Assembly: GCA_012838275.1 (NCBI GenBank)
Contig: DUPO01000129.1
Location: forward strand, 1 to 46,193
DNA length: 46,193 nucleotides
Direction: 5' to 3'
From: Spirochaetales bacterium
GTDB lineage: Bacteria; Spirochaetota; Spirochaetia; Sphaerochaetales; Sphaerochaetaceae
Numbering within the stretch: position 1 is the stretch's first letter; every line of letters starts with the position of its first letter. The notes below the pieces were generated by a model. That model searched no databases. It had not been told where the DNA came from and saw nothing but the letters and a program-made list of their open reading frames with translations. The position numbers and the translations under genes were made by a program. Below are positions 16,540 through 24,348 of the stretch, piece by piece.

Positions 16540-17712
16540 ATGAAACACTATAAGTATTTGATAATAGGTGGAGGCATGGCTGGGGATGCAGCCGTCCGTG
16601 GTATTCGTGAGCTGGACAAGACAGGGTCTGTTGGCATGATAAGTTTGGAGACGGACCCTCCTTATGTCAGGCCGAATCTTTCCAAGGGCTTGTGGAAAGG
16701 AAAATCAATGGAGAAGGTCTGGTGCAATACGGAGGACCTTGGCGCAGAGTTGATCCTGGGATGCAATGTTGTCAGTCTCAATGCCCGAAACAAGACAGTC
16801 CATGATGAAAAAGGAAATGGATATACGTATGACTCCTTGCTACTTGCGACAGGAGGATCTCCTATCAATCTGCCTTTTGGCAACGATAGGATCATATATT
16901 ACCGCAATCTGCAGGATTATAAACGTCTGAAGGCGATGAGTGAGAGAGGAGAGTCGTTTCTTGTCATTGGCGGAGGCTTCATCGGCTCTGAGATCGCTGC
17001 GGCTTTGACGATGGACGGCAAGAAAGTCACCATGGTTTTTCCTGAAGCTGACATTGGGGCAAAAGTTTACCCTGAGGACCTCTCCCATCACATCAGCGAG
17101 TACTATCGGCAACAGGGTGTGGATGTCGTATCCAATGATACCGTAGCCAGTCTGGGACAAAACAGGGATCGGTTCTCTGTCCATACGAAGGCTGGCAGGA
17201 TGTTTGAGGTGGACGGTGTTGTCGCAGGGATCGGGATTCGTCCGAATATCGCTCTGGCACAGCAAGCCGGATTGAAGGTGGATAACGGCATTGTTGTCGA
17301 TGAACATTTAGAGACTTCAGAAGCGGGTATCTATGCCTCCGGTGATGTCGCCAACTTCTATCATGCAACCCTTAAAAAACATGTGCGCTTGGAACATGAG
17401 GACAATGCTGTCCGAATGGGCAAGCTGGCTGGTCGCAACATGGCAGGTGCGAATGAATCCTACACCGATGTGCCTATGTTCTATTCCGACCTCTTTGATT
17501 TAGGGTATGAGGCGGTGGGAGAGCTAAGCAGTAAGATGGAAACCGTAGCTGACTGGAAGGAAGCGTACAAGAAAGGTGTGATCTACTACCTGGAGGACAA
17601 ACGGGTGCGTGGAGTCCTGTTGTGGAACGTGTGGGACACTGTCCCCGCTGCAACTGACTTGCTTGCCCAGCCAGGGCCCTTTACAGCCAAGGATCTTATC
17701 GGAAGGTTGTAG
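16540..17712 (+). CDS. FAD/NAD(P)H-dependent oxidoreductase (ferredoxin-reductase/AIF-like)
   Basis: 390 residues with two dinucleotide-binding folds: FAD motif 'YLIIGGGMAGDAAVRGI' at residues 6-22 and NAD(P)H motif 'FLVIGGGFIGSEIAAAL' near 141-157. 'GIYASGDVANF' is the second FAD contact. The C-terminal 'MFYSDLFDLGYEAVGEL' resembles BphA4/rhodocoxin-reductase and apoptosis-inducing-factor-like enzymes, which reduce ferredoxins. No CxxxxC disulfide is visible, so it is not a thioredoxin-reductase type. AAAAAGGAG precedes the start. It lies 93 bases behind the AhpD-like gene; the gap holds an imperfect TTGGTTTTA/TAAACCAA inverted repeat. Confidence 0.9.
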   Translation: MKHYKYLIIGGGMAGDAAVRGIRELDKTGSVGMISLETDPPYVRPNLSKGLWKGKSMEKVWCNTEDLGAELILGCNVVSLNARNKTVHDEKGNGYTYDSLLLATGGSPINLPFGNDRIIYYRNLQDYKRLKAMSERGESFLVIGGGFIGSEIAAALTMDGKKVTMVFPEADIGAKVYPEDLSHHISEYYRQQGVDVVSNDTVASLGQNRDRFSVHTKAGRMFEVDGVVAGIGIRPNIALAQQAGLKVDNGIVVDEHLETSEAGIYASGDVANFYHATLKKHVRLEHEDNAVRMGKLAGRNMAGANESYTDVPMFYSDLFDLGYEAVGELSSKMETVADWKEAYKKGVIYYLEDKRVRGVLLWNVWDTVPAATDLLAQPGPFTAKDLIGRL

Positions 17713-18203
17713 CGCAGGAACAAACCGACTCCCGTATGCAAGTACTGGGAGGAGGTGTTTGCCTTGAGTATCGGAGCCAGATGCAGACTGGGAAGCTTTG
17801 CTATGGTAAGTAATGTCCAAGTAATGATTCCCGATATACGTTTCATCTGGATTCCCTCCCTTACGGGCTTGGTAGAGCAAGTGTCTCAACTCTTGTATGG
17901 GGAGCTTCCAGGCAGGGATCCATCTGCTTGGCTACAATAAATATTGTGTAAATTACTGATCTCTTATCAATAATTCTCATTCTTACAAGATGGGCAGGAA
18001 TAGATAGGGTCAAAGTGCGACGATGATGCAGGAATATTTGATTCCGACCTTTAATGTGTATCGAACCTGACTTTTGGGTGTACTATTGTTCGAACGGAGG
18101 CCTTTTTCACTACGTTGCGTCTGAAGACTGGGGCTTATGGGCGTCGGTTTGTTGGACTTGGAAATGGGAAGCGTTAAAAAAATACTGTATTTGGAGAACT
18201 GTC
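17713..18203. other. 491-base stretch without a supported gene
   Basis: Nothing convincing is encoded here. A 61-codon frame at 17755-17940 begins with GTG after GGGAGG but its product is not recognisable. The middle (17936-17990) is AT-rich. The frame of the downstream lipoprotein is open back to 18054, but the residues before 18204 are rich in Trp and Cys and look non-coding. Confidence 0.5.
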
Positions 18204-19628
18204 ATGAAAATGTCTAAGATTGTATTGCTCGGCTTGCTTGTCGTCCTGTTAGCCGGATGTGCGGGTATGCGGGCTGAAGAGCCCGTCTTACCAGAAGAGA
18301 CGGAGGTTATCGATTTTACTGGCTACTGGGAAGGTGAGCTGGCAGTGAGCCCGACAAGTTCCCTTGTCATAGGGTTCACCATAACCGGGTCGGGTCAAAC
18401 TCTCTATGAAGCCCTGTTGCAGATACCTACGCAAGGAGTCAGGGATTTTGCAGTGTCCTCGGTACAAGTGGAGCAGAAGCTCCTGTCCATAGGGATTGAA
18501 CAGTTACAGGCATCCTTTGACGGGACCTATGATCCTGAGACGGGGCAGATAGTGGGAACCTTTGACCAGATGGGTCAGAGCCTACCCCTTGTGCTCCGTT
18601 TGAGCGATCAGAAGGATAATTCCCGGATCCAGGATCCGCAAAAGCCGTACCCGTACATATCTGAAGATATCGCCTTCACCCAATCACCCGAAGGCTTTCA
18701 TCTTGCCGGGACCATAACAAGGCCGATAGGTGAGGGGCCGTTCCCTGCCGTGGTCCTGGTCAGTGGTTCCGGATCGCAAAACCGTGATGAGGAACTGATG
18801 GGTCATAGGCCTTTCCTCGTATTGGCCGATGCCCTTACCCGATCAGGGGTCGTTGTCTTGAGATATGATGACCGTGGGTTTGCCGAGTCCCAAGGTGATG
18901 CAAGCGCTTCCACCACCTTGGATTTTGCAGATGATGCGGAATCGGCGGTAAGGTATCTTTTGACCTTGCCCTTTGTGGATAGTGACAACGTCGGAATAAT
19001 CGGACACAGCGAAGGTGGCATTATCGGCCCAATTGTCGCCCAAAGGAATAGCGATGTGGATTTCCTGGTCCTTATGGCCGGGACTGGAGTCGACGGCATG
19101 ACGGTTCTTGAGGATCAGAGTGCGGCAATCCTCAGGTCCCAACAAGTCCCCGAACCCGTTATTGCTCAAGTAGGAAGCACCAATCAGGCTATATACAATA
19201 CTGTCCTGGATGAGAGTTTGACCCTTGATGAGCGTAAGGAGGCCATCATTGGGATGTTATTGCCCTTAGGCATGACTGCAAGCCAGGCTGAGGCCCAGCT
19301 GACGGCACTGTTTTCCCCTTGGTACATGACATTCCTTACTCTTGATCCCTCAGTCTACCTGCAGGATCTGGATATACCTGTGCTGGTGCTAAACGGAACA
19401 AAGGATACGCAGGTATCGGCCTCTCTCAATGTGCCTGCGATCGAAAAGGCATTGCGTGCAGGTGGCAATACACGCTACACGACGAAGGTATATGAAAACT
19501 TGAACCATTTGTTCCAACCGGCAACAACCGGTTCCCCCGAAGAGTATGCGAGCATTGAGATAACTATTGATCCTGAGGTGTTGGAAGATATCTCATCCTG
19601 GGTAGTCAGGGACAGGCTTGAGCTTTGA
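18204..19628 (+). CDS. Lipoprotein alpha/beta hydrolase (S33-like)
   Basis: 474 residues. The start at 18204 has TTGGAGA six bases before it and yields a lipoprotein signal: hydrophobic residues then LLAGC with Cys19 as the lipid anchor. Residues 40-150 form a beta-rich domain often found before such hydrolases (YWEGELAV...). The alpha/beta hydrolase follows, with 'VVLVSGSGSQNRDEE', nucleophile Ser269 in GHSEGG, acid Asp401 in 'LNGTKDTQV' and His435 in 'NLNHLF', a full catalytic triad. It should act in the periplasm or at the outer membrane on ester or peptide substrates. A hairpin terminator follows. Confidence 0.9.
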   Translation: MKMSKIVLLGLLVVLLAGCAGMRAEEPVLPEETEVIDFTGYWEGELAVSPTSSLVIGFTITGSGQTLYEALLQIPTQGVRDFAVSSVQVEQKLLSIGIEQLQASFDGTYDPETGQIVGTFDQMGQSLPLVLRLSDQKDNSRIQDPQKPYPYISEDIAFTQSPEGFHLAGTITRPIGEGPFPAVVLVSGSGSQNRDEELMGHRPFLVLADALTRSGVVVLRYDDRGFAESQGDASASTTLDFADDAESAVRYLLTLPFVDSDNVGIIGHSEGGIIGPIVAQRNSDVDFLVLMAGTGVDGMTVLEDQSAAILRSQQVPEPVIAQVGSTNQAIYNTVLDESLTLDERKEAIIGMLLPLGMTASQAEAQLTALFSPWYMTFLTLDPSVYLQDLDIPVLVLNGTKDTQVSASLNVPAIEKALRAGGNTRYTTKVYENLNHLFQPATTGSPEEYASIEITIDPEVLEDISSWVVRDRLEL

Positions 19629-19630
19629 GG

Positions 19631-19709
19631 AACCAAATCCAAATCTGGTGGTCGCCGATCGTCCCTATGGCGGTGGGCGACTGCCATAGGGGGGGGAGTT
19701 TGGTTTTAG
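19631..19709 (+). terminator. Nested hairpin terminator after the lipoprotein hydrolase
   Basis: A perfect inner stem CCCTATGGC/GCCATAGGG (19663-19671, 19683-19691; loop 11) is enclosed by an outer AACCAAA/TTTGGTT pair (19631-19637, 19699-19705) that ends in TTTT. It starts 3 bases after the stop codon. The remaining 19710-19994 shows no gene or signal I can support. Confidence 0.65.
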
Positions 19710-19994
19710 ATATGTTCGAATAGATGCGCGTTTGAGCTCCATACATATCCAACCGGCCCAATACCTAAAATATTTACTGCAGCTATGGTCTTTAGAGCTG
19801 TTTTTGAGAGGTAATAGAGCCGATCACCCATACCCTTGGTTGGTGGCTCCAGTGCTTTCTGCAAATGTAGTGTTATGCCGATAGGATCATAACGAACCCT
19901 CCGGCAATGGAGAGGAGTTCGATTATAACCCTTTGCATATCCTATGCTTTTGAGGAGCAGGCAGGGAAAAGTGAGTAAATCAAGAAACCATGCA

Positions 19995-20585
19995 TCATTT
20001 TGAGTAAAGCTCGATCACTGCAGATTCCGTGACGTCATAATCAATATCACTTCTCAACGGCAGGGAAATGACCTTAGCCTCAAATTTTTCCTCATCAAAC
20101 TGGAGCCAGTTTGGTATTTTCCTGTTCTGGGAGAGCTTGCGTAGGAGGAGGGCTTGTTTGGCCTTGTCAGTGACAGTGATTACATCACCGACTTTCAACG
20201 TTACAGAAGGGATGTCGACCTTTCTTCCATTCAGGACAAGATGACCATGATTGATCCTTTGGCGGCTTTCCTTGCGTGTGGAAGAGAGTCCCAAACGGAA
20301 GACTACGTTATCAAAACGCAGTTCAAGAAGTCTGATCAGGTTCTCACCTGTATTTCCACTTGCCCTTTCAGCCCGATCGTAGATCAGTTTGAATTGCTTT
20401 TCCAGCACTCCATAAATAAAGCGGAGTTTTTGCTTTTCTATAAGTTGTCGCGCATATTCGCTTTGCTTGCGGCGACGTGTGGGTTTTGCCCTTCGAATAC
20501 TTGGTTTCGTGTTATATCCAAGTACCAAGGGATTTATTCCGAGATAATTACATCGTTTGAGGACAGGGGCTCTTGATATTGCCAT
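19995..20585 (-). CDS. rpsD: 30S ribosomal protein S4
   Basis: 196 residues. S4 binds 16S rRNA early in 30S assembly. The N-terminal zinc-binding cysteines are missing (only Cys12 is seen), so this is the zinc-independent C-minus form. 'QRINHGHLVLNGRKVDIPSVTLKVGDVI' near residues 109-136 is the S4 RNA-binding domain and 'ENLIRLLELRFDNVVFRLG' is equally diagnostic. The gene stands alone, away from the alpha operon where rpsD often lies, and its sequence is richer in A+T than its neighbours. It could be the only copy or a second paralog. AGGTGG precedes the ATG by nine bases. Confidence 0.95.
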   Translation of the reverse strand: MAISRAPVLKRCNYLGINPLVLGYNTKPSIRRAKPTRRRKQSEYARQLIEKQKLRFIYGVLEKQFKLIYDRAERASGNTGENLIRLLELRFDNVVFRLGLSSTRKESRQRINHGHLVLNGRKVDIPSVTLKVGDVITVTDKAKQALLLRKLSQNRKIPNWLQFDEEKFEAKVISLPLRSDIDYDVTESAVIELYSK

Positions 20586-20906
20586 AGTGTTGTACCACCT
20601 ATTTATATTTATATATTAGCCAAAGCTAACACTTAGACAGTAATACCAAATATGATTGGTAATTGCAATATACCGAGGTGTGTAAAAAAGTGAATAATTG
20701 CTGAGTATTGCAAAAATGAAAACCAAAAGTGAATTCTTGGGATCCAGAGGGTGGCATAGGGCTTTAGCGCCACGTATCCGTGGCTGCTGATTTGGCAAAT
20801 GCGAGTTTTTAGAATATTACAAAACACAATCCGTCGGCATCTTGCCGAATGCTAATTTTATTTGTACCCTTGATATATGTAGTATGAATAATAAGGAAGG
20901 TAAAAT
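20586..20906. other. Divergent intergenic region rpsD/tpx
   Basis: 321 bases, AT-rich. It must hold the promoters of rpsD (leftward) and tpx (rightward), though neither shows an unambiguous pair of hexamers. Two short hairpins are visible: GCCACG-TATC-CGTGGC around 20769-20784 and TCGGCA-TCT-TGCCGA around 20837-20851. The tpx ribosome site AAGGAAGG lies just before 20907. Confidence 0.45.
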
Positions 20907-21395
20907 ATGAAAGTGACTTTTGGCGGGAATCCCGTAGAACTGGTTGGAAAGAAAATTAAATTGGGCGATACGATCGATAACTTTACTGCTGTAAAAAACG
21001 ATCTCAGTCCTTTTAACCTAAGTGAAGTAAAAGGCAGGAAGCTGATTCTTGCCGTCCCGTCTCTGGATACCTCTGTCTGTGATGCTGAAGTAAGGCGCTT
21101 CAACCAAGAAGCCACCAAATTCAAGGATGTCACGGTCATTGTCGTATCTATGGACCTCCCGTTTGCCCAGGCGCGTTGGTGCGGAGCTGCTGGAGTTGAG
21201 AATGTCATCACAGTCAGTGATTACAAGGATCGTGAATTTGCTCATGCCTTTGGGGCATATTTACCAAACGTCGGCCTTATCGCCCGTTCGGTTTTCTTGT
21301 TGGATAAAAATAACAAACTGACCTATATGGAATATGTTCCTGAGGTGACAGACCATCCTAACTATGAAGCGGCACTAAAGGCTGTGCAAGCTTAA
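20907..21395 (+). CDS. tpx: Thiol peroxidase (atypical 2-Cys peroxiredoxin)
   Basis: 162 residues, typical for Tpx, which reduces hydroperoxides with thioredoxin. The peroxidatic Cys58 lies in 'PSLDTSVCDAEVRRFN' with the conserved Thr55, and the resolving Cys92 in 'QARWCGAAGVENV'. The N-terminal 'VTFGGNPVELVG' is typical. A strong terminator follows 20 bases after the stop, so it is probably monocistronic. Confidence 0.97.
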   Translation: MKVTFGGNPVELVGKKIKLGDTIDNFTAVKNDLSPFNLSEVKGRKLILAVPSLDTSVCDAEVRRFNQEATKFKDVTVIVVSMDLPFAQARWCGAAGVENVITVSDYKDREFAHAFGAYLPNVGLIARSVFLLDKNNKLTYMEYVPEVTDHPNYEAALKAVQA

Positions 21396-21415
21396 CAGAG
21401 CAAACATTTCATTCT

Positions 21416-21452
21416 TTCCCGGATTGCATGACCTGCAGTCCGGGAATTTTTT
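21416..21452 (+). terminator. Intrinsic terminator of tpx
   Basis: TTCCCGGA...TCCGGGAA with inner TGCA/TGCA pairing gives a 13-bp stem, 5-base loop, followed by six T residues. A textbook intrinsic terminator. Confidence 0.9.
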
Positions 21453-21463
21453 GTCCAAGAATC

Positions 21464-21495
21464 CAAAAAAAGACAATCGTATTACCGATTGTCTT
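21464..21495 (-). terminator. Intrinsic terminator of the tRNA-Leu gene
   Basis: On the minus strand AAGACAATCG and CGATTGTCTT (21470-21495) form a perfect 10-bp stem with a 6-base loop, followed by seven T residues. It begins 5 bases after the tRNA 3' end. Confidence 0.85.
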
Positions 21496-21499
21496 AAAG

Positions 21500-21583
21500 T
21501 GCCCAGAAAAAGACTCGAACTTTCACGACCTTGCGGCCACTAGGACCTGAACCTAGCGCGTCTACCAGTTCCGCCACCTGGGC
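21500..21583 (-). tRNA. tRNA-Leu (anticodon CAG)
   Basis: 84 bases fold as a class II tRNA. The acceptor stem pairs GCCCAGG with TCTGGGC, the anticodon stem-loop is CTAGG-TTCAGGT-CCTAG giving anticodon CAG, a long variable arm follows, and the T-loop TTCGAGT is present. The 3' CCA is not encoded; discriminator base is A. Confidence 0.95.
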
Positions 21584-21628
21584 GCAGTGCAAACTATAAA
21601 GTATTATTGGATTGAGTGTCAACAGAGT

Positions 21629-21900
21629 TTATTGGGTAATAAGTACTGTAGCCTGGGCAATGACAGCACCGCCGCTACCTACTTCGTTGAGCATCCCCTC
21701 AGCAGTCTTTGCCTTGACGGAGACCTGTTCAATAGTTAGGTTCATGAGTTTTGCCAGGTTTTCGATGGAGTGGGGCGGTAGTTCTTGCTGTATTACCTGC
21801 CTGAGGAGCTGTTGGCTGTCGGCATCCTTATAGGCTGGATGGGTGTCGGGGAAGTGGAAGCCGATGTCCCCTTTTGCCAATGCACCCAGGATGGCTGACT
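21629..21900 (-). pseudogene. Broken second ispF, C-terminal part
   Basis: The minus strand encodes about 88 residues from '[17 protein letters not shown]' to '[12 protein letters not shown]', closely matching the intact IspF at 24605-25075. The first ~46 residues, with the metal ligands, are missing here, and 22 internal residues (from DTTIILQ to IRKNL in the intact copy) are deleted in frame between two short 'NL' repeats. Homology breaks off near 21900, where a proline-iminopeptidase fragment begins on the other strand. This cannot be a working enzyme. Confidence 0.9.
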
Positions 21901-21904
21901 GTAT

Positions 21905-22298
21905 TGCCTGCCAGCGGTATGCCGATGAAGTGCTTGCACCCCAGATGGAGAGGGCAATCCTAAAAAGGATCAAGGAACTGGAGGCTGAGGGAAAGTATGA
22001 CACTGAAGAGTACGACTCCCTGTTGGTCCCCTACTATGAGCGTCATGTGTTCAGACAGCCAATGGAGTCATGGCCTGAGTGTGTTGTCAACCGGTCGAAG
22101 GAGCTCCCCTCAATTGGGATTCCAACACTCACTATTGGTGCAGAGTATTACATTATGGATCCTGCATATATGGATTGGATGGCGACACAGTTCCCCAATG
22201 GCTCCTATCTCTACTGTCCCGATGCCGGACATATGGCTATGTGGGATGACCCTGAAGGGTATCACAAGGGACTGGCTGATTTCATAAACAAGGTTTGA
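21905..22298 (+). pseudogene. Proline iminopeptidase-family hydrolase, C-terminal fragment
   Basis: About 130 residues from '[18 protein letters not shown]' to 'FINKV' resemble the C-terminal half of proline iminopeptidase-type alpha/beta hydrolases. The last strand and the catalytic His in 'YCPDAGHMAMWDDPE' are present, but the nucleophile domain is gone. The frame is open to the left only by reading antisense through the ispF remnant, and there is no ribosome site. It is therefore a relic. An imperfect hairpin (ACTGCCCCG/CGGGACAGT) follows the stop. Confidence 0.8.
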
Positions 22299-22350
22299 AA
22301 GATACTGCCCCGTTACTATGCGGGACAGTCCTATAAGCTTTAGAAGCCGG

Positions 22351-22408
22351 CTTCTCTCTTGTCATGGGGAATATGAACTCCTCCAATGATACGGTTTCTG
22401 TTTGGTAC
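22351..22408 (-). pseudogene. Broken second ispF, displaced N-terminal piece
   Basis: These 58 bases resemble the start of the intact ispF (24981-25040), including the part coding 'GGVHIPHDK' and the shared TCTGTTTGGTAC. It has the same orientation as the C-terminal piece, from which it is separated by the ~400-base iminopeptidase fragment. It ends abruptly at 22408, where a different repeat begins. Confidence 0.75.
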
Positions 22409-22503
22409 TATACCCTATATCCACTCCTGCTCCTCTGCCAAGCTTCAAAAGTATCAGGAGGATGGTCGGAGGATGGTCACAGGTTTTCCTTGCCCAAGAG
22501 ACC
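22406..22503. repeat. Direct repeat, copy 1
   Basis: Matches 24231-24348 with moderate divergence: both contain ACC-CTATATCC, CTTCAAAAG-ATCAGGA and TGGTCACAGGTTTT. This copy lacks a 27-base internal block present in copy 2 and carries an 11-base tandem duplication (GGAGGATGGTC). The two copies are in the same orientation and flank the FAD oxidoreductase at 22631-24076. Confidence 0.8.
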
Positions 22504-22592
22504 TGTTACTTTTCTCTTGGATGAGCCTTTTTGTTCATGGTGAACAGAGTGTCAGCATAGCTGGAGGGGAAGACGTTGTTGGCAGCATTTTA

Positions 22593-22621
22593 TTGTAGAT
22601 TACCTTAGGCTGTGATACATT
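22593..22621 (+). promoter_or_regulatory. Promoter of the GlpA-like gene
   Basis: TTGTAG (22593-22598), 17 bases, TACATT (22616-22621). The ATG follows only nine bases after the -10 and no Shine-Dalgarno is present, so the transcript should be nearly or fully leaderless. Confidence 0.5.
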
Positions 22622-22630
22622 CAATCTACT

Positions 22631-24076
22631 ATGAAAAACCACTATTCAGTTATTATTATTGGTGCCGGTATACTAGGCAGTGCACTAGCATATCAGCTTT
22701 CTCACTATGAGAAGTCGATTCTTGTTCTGGAAAAGGCAGAAGATGTTTCCTGCGGAGCAACTAAGGCGAACAGTGGCATTATCCACGGCGGGTATACCGC
22801 AAAGCATACTACCCTTAAAGGCTTATACTCCATACGGGGCAACAGGATGTACCACTCCCTTTCTGAAAAACTTGGATTTCCCTTTCAGAGGATTGGATCA
22901 CTTGTACTTGGGTTTAATGAACGTGATGATACAGAGATTCACTATCTTTTGGAAAATGGAAAAGCCAATGGAGTTACTGGGCTTAAAATTCTTACCTCCC
23001 AGCAGGTAAGGAATAAAGAACCTTTGGTCAATGAACAAGTAACAGGAGCTCTTTACTGTGATGAAACTGGAATAGCAAGCCCCTATGAGGCTGCTATTGC
23101 CTTTGCTGAAACTGCCGCTTCTCATGGAGTTACTATAGAATGCAACAGTGAAGTTATAGGTATCGAAAAAGAAGGGGACTGCCTGAAAGTGTCCACAGTG
23201 AATGCAGTATATTACACTCAGGCTGTGGTGAATGCGGCAGGTCTTTACAGTGATGCTGTAGCAGCGATGATTGGTGAGAAAACTTTTACCATTCTCCCCA
23301 AAAGGGGTGAATACCTCGTGCTCAAAAGGGGAGCCGGTACCGATTTTACTACCGTTATCTTCCAGACGCCTACAGAAAAAGGTAAAGGGGTGCTCATTTC
23401 CCCCACAACCTGGAACAACCTGCTTATCGGTCCCAATGCTCAAGAGACTCAAGACAGAGAAGATGTGGGAAATAGTTTTGAAGTGCTGAAATCGATGTAT
23501 GAACAGGCGAAGCTAAGTGTTCCTAGTCTGAATCTTTCTTCTGTTATCAGATATTTTACAGGAATCAGAGCAACCTCTGATAGCAAGGATTTTATCATAG
23601 GCAGAACACAGACACCCGGATTTTATCAGGCGGCAGGGATTGATTCCCCAGGGTTTACCAGTGCCCCGGCAATTGCAGAAGATATCTGCACCATGCTCAT
23701 AGAAGATGGAATTATTTCTGGGAACAAGAGGATCCCAGACTTCAAGAGAAATCCGATACTGCTGCCAAGCGATCTACAGCCTTTTTCACAGATACAAGAA
23801 GATATCACTCTCGCTGAAGGGAATCCTGAACGGATTGTGTGCAGGTGCGAACAGGTGCGTGAAAAGACAATTGAAGATGCTTTATCCCGTTCCATAGCAA
23901 TTAATTCAATTGATGCTGTGAAACGAAGAGCAAGGGCGGGCATGGGGGCGTGCCAAGGGAAATTCTGCCGCCCTAGAGTGCAGCAATATATTCAAAAAGA
24001 ACTTAAAACAGGTGAAAAAGTGCTTATGCCAAAGCAGAAAGATGAACAACTTCTTGCTAAATTGAGAAAACTGTAA
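22631..24076 (+). CDS. GlpA/LhgO-like FAD-dependent oxidoreductase with BFD-type Fe-S domain
   Basis: 481 residues. FAD-binding 'VIIIGAGILGSALAYQLSHY' at residues 7-26, then a DAO-fold with 'TKANSGIIHGGY' and 'FTGIRATSDSKDFIIG', as in anaerobic glycerol-3-phosphate dehydrogenase GlpA and relatives. The C-terminal ~80 residues form a BFD-like [2Fe-2S] domain: 'IVCRCEQV' and 'GMGACQGKFCRP' supply four cysteines. In many anaerobes this gene sits with a second FAD protein and a small DUF1667 gene; both partners are absent here. It is richer in A+T than its neighbours, has no ribosome site, and is flanked by direct repeats, all suggesting acquisition. The substrate is a 2-hydroxyacid or glycerol phosphate at best guess. 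Confidence 0.87.
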   Translation: MKNHYSVIIIGAGILGSALAYQLSHYEKSILVLEKAEDVSCGATKANSGIIHGGYTAKHTTLKGLYSIRGNRMYHSLSEKLGFPFQRIGSLVLGFNERDDTEIHYLLENGKANGVTGLKILTSQQVRNKEPLVNEQVTGALYCDETGIASPYEAAIAFAETAASHGVTIECNSEVIGIEKEGDCLKVSTVNAVYYTQAVVNAAGLYSDAVAAMIGEKTFTILPKRGEYLVLKRGAGTDFTTVIFQTPTEKGKGVLISPTTWNNLLIGPNAQETQDREDVGNSFEVLKSMYEQAKLSVPSLNLSSVIRYFTGIRATSDSKDFIIGRTQTPGFYQAAGIDSPGFTSAPAIAEDICTMLIEDGIISGNKRIPDFKRNPILLPSDLQPFSQIQEDITLAEGNPERIVCRCEQVREKTIEDALSRSIAINSIDAVKRRARAGMGACQGKFCRPRVQQYIQKELKTGEKVLMPKQKDEQLLAKLRKL

Positions 24077-24083
24077 CAACAGT

Positions 24084-24203
24084 AGTGAATACGTGCATAT
24101 GCACCATGTATAGAGGATCTGGGACCATTAGAGTCTTCGCACCGCAGGAAAAATAAGAATCAAACTCTGATTTGCCTTCTTCGGTTGGGATTGCTACGGT
24201 TTC
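24084..24203 (-). pseudogene. Possible decayed NifX/dinitrogenase-cofactor-type fragment
   Basis: A 40-codon frame without its own start reads 'VAIPTEEGKSEFDSYFSCG' then 'AKTLMVPDPL'. This resembles the N-terminus of NifX/NifB-type dinitrogenase iron-molybdenum cofactor proteins (K-I-A-I-P-T-E-x-G ... F-G-x-A). The match is short and the gene is incomplete on both sides, so this is tentative. Confidence 0.25.
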
Positions 24204-24230
24204 TTAACGATCATGTATAGGATTGTCTGA

Positions 24231-24348
24231 TACTCTACCCTATATCCTGCCCTGCTTCTCTACCAAGCTATCAAGGGCAACTACCTGGGTGACAGTAGCT
24301 TCAAAAGCATCAGGAAGATGGTCACAGGTTTTCTTTGCCCAAGAGACC
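24231..24348. repeat. Direct repeat, copy 2
   Basis: Longer version of the repeat at 22406-22503. On the minus strand it reads 'VSWAKKTCDHLPDAFEATV' then 'TQVVALDSLVEKQGRI', which looks like genuine protein sequence, so the repeat is probably a piece of a former gene. It lies between the FAD oxidoreductase and ispF. Confidence 0.75.

Noticed and set aside
17755-17940. 61-codon frame beginning GTG after GGGAGG
   Set aside because: The ribosome site is tempting but the product has no known features and no conservation can be judged.
21500-21583. tRNA-Leu as an integration site for the scrambled region
   Set aside because: The tRNA 3' end, where elements integrate, faces tpx and a clean terminator; the scrambled DNA lies on the 5' side. 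No repeated tRNA tail or integrase is seen.
22386-22598. 70-codon plus-strand frame over the repeat
   Set aside because: It crosses the joined ispF piece and repeat copy 1 and ends shortly before the next promoter; no sign of coding.
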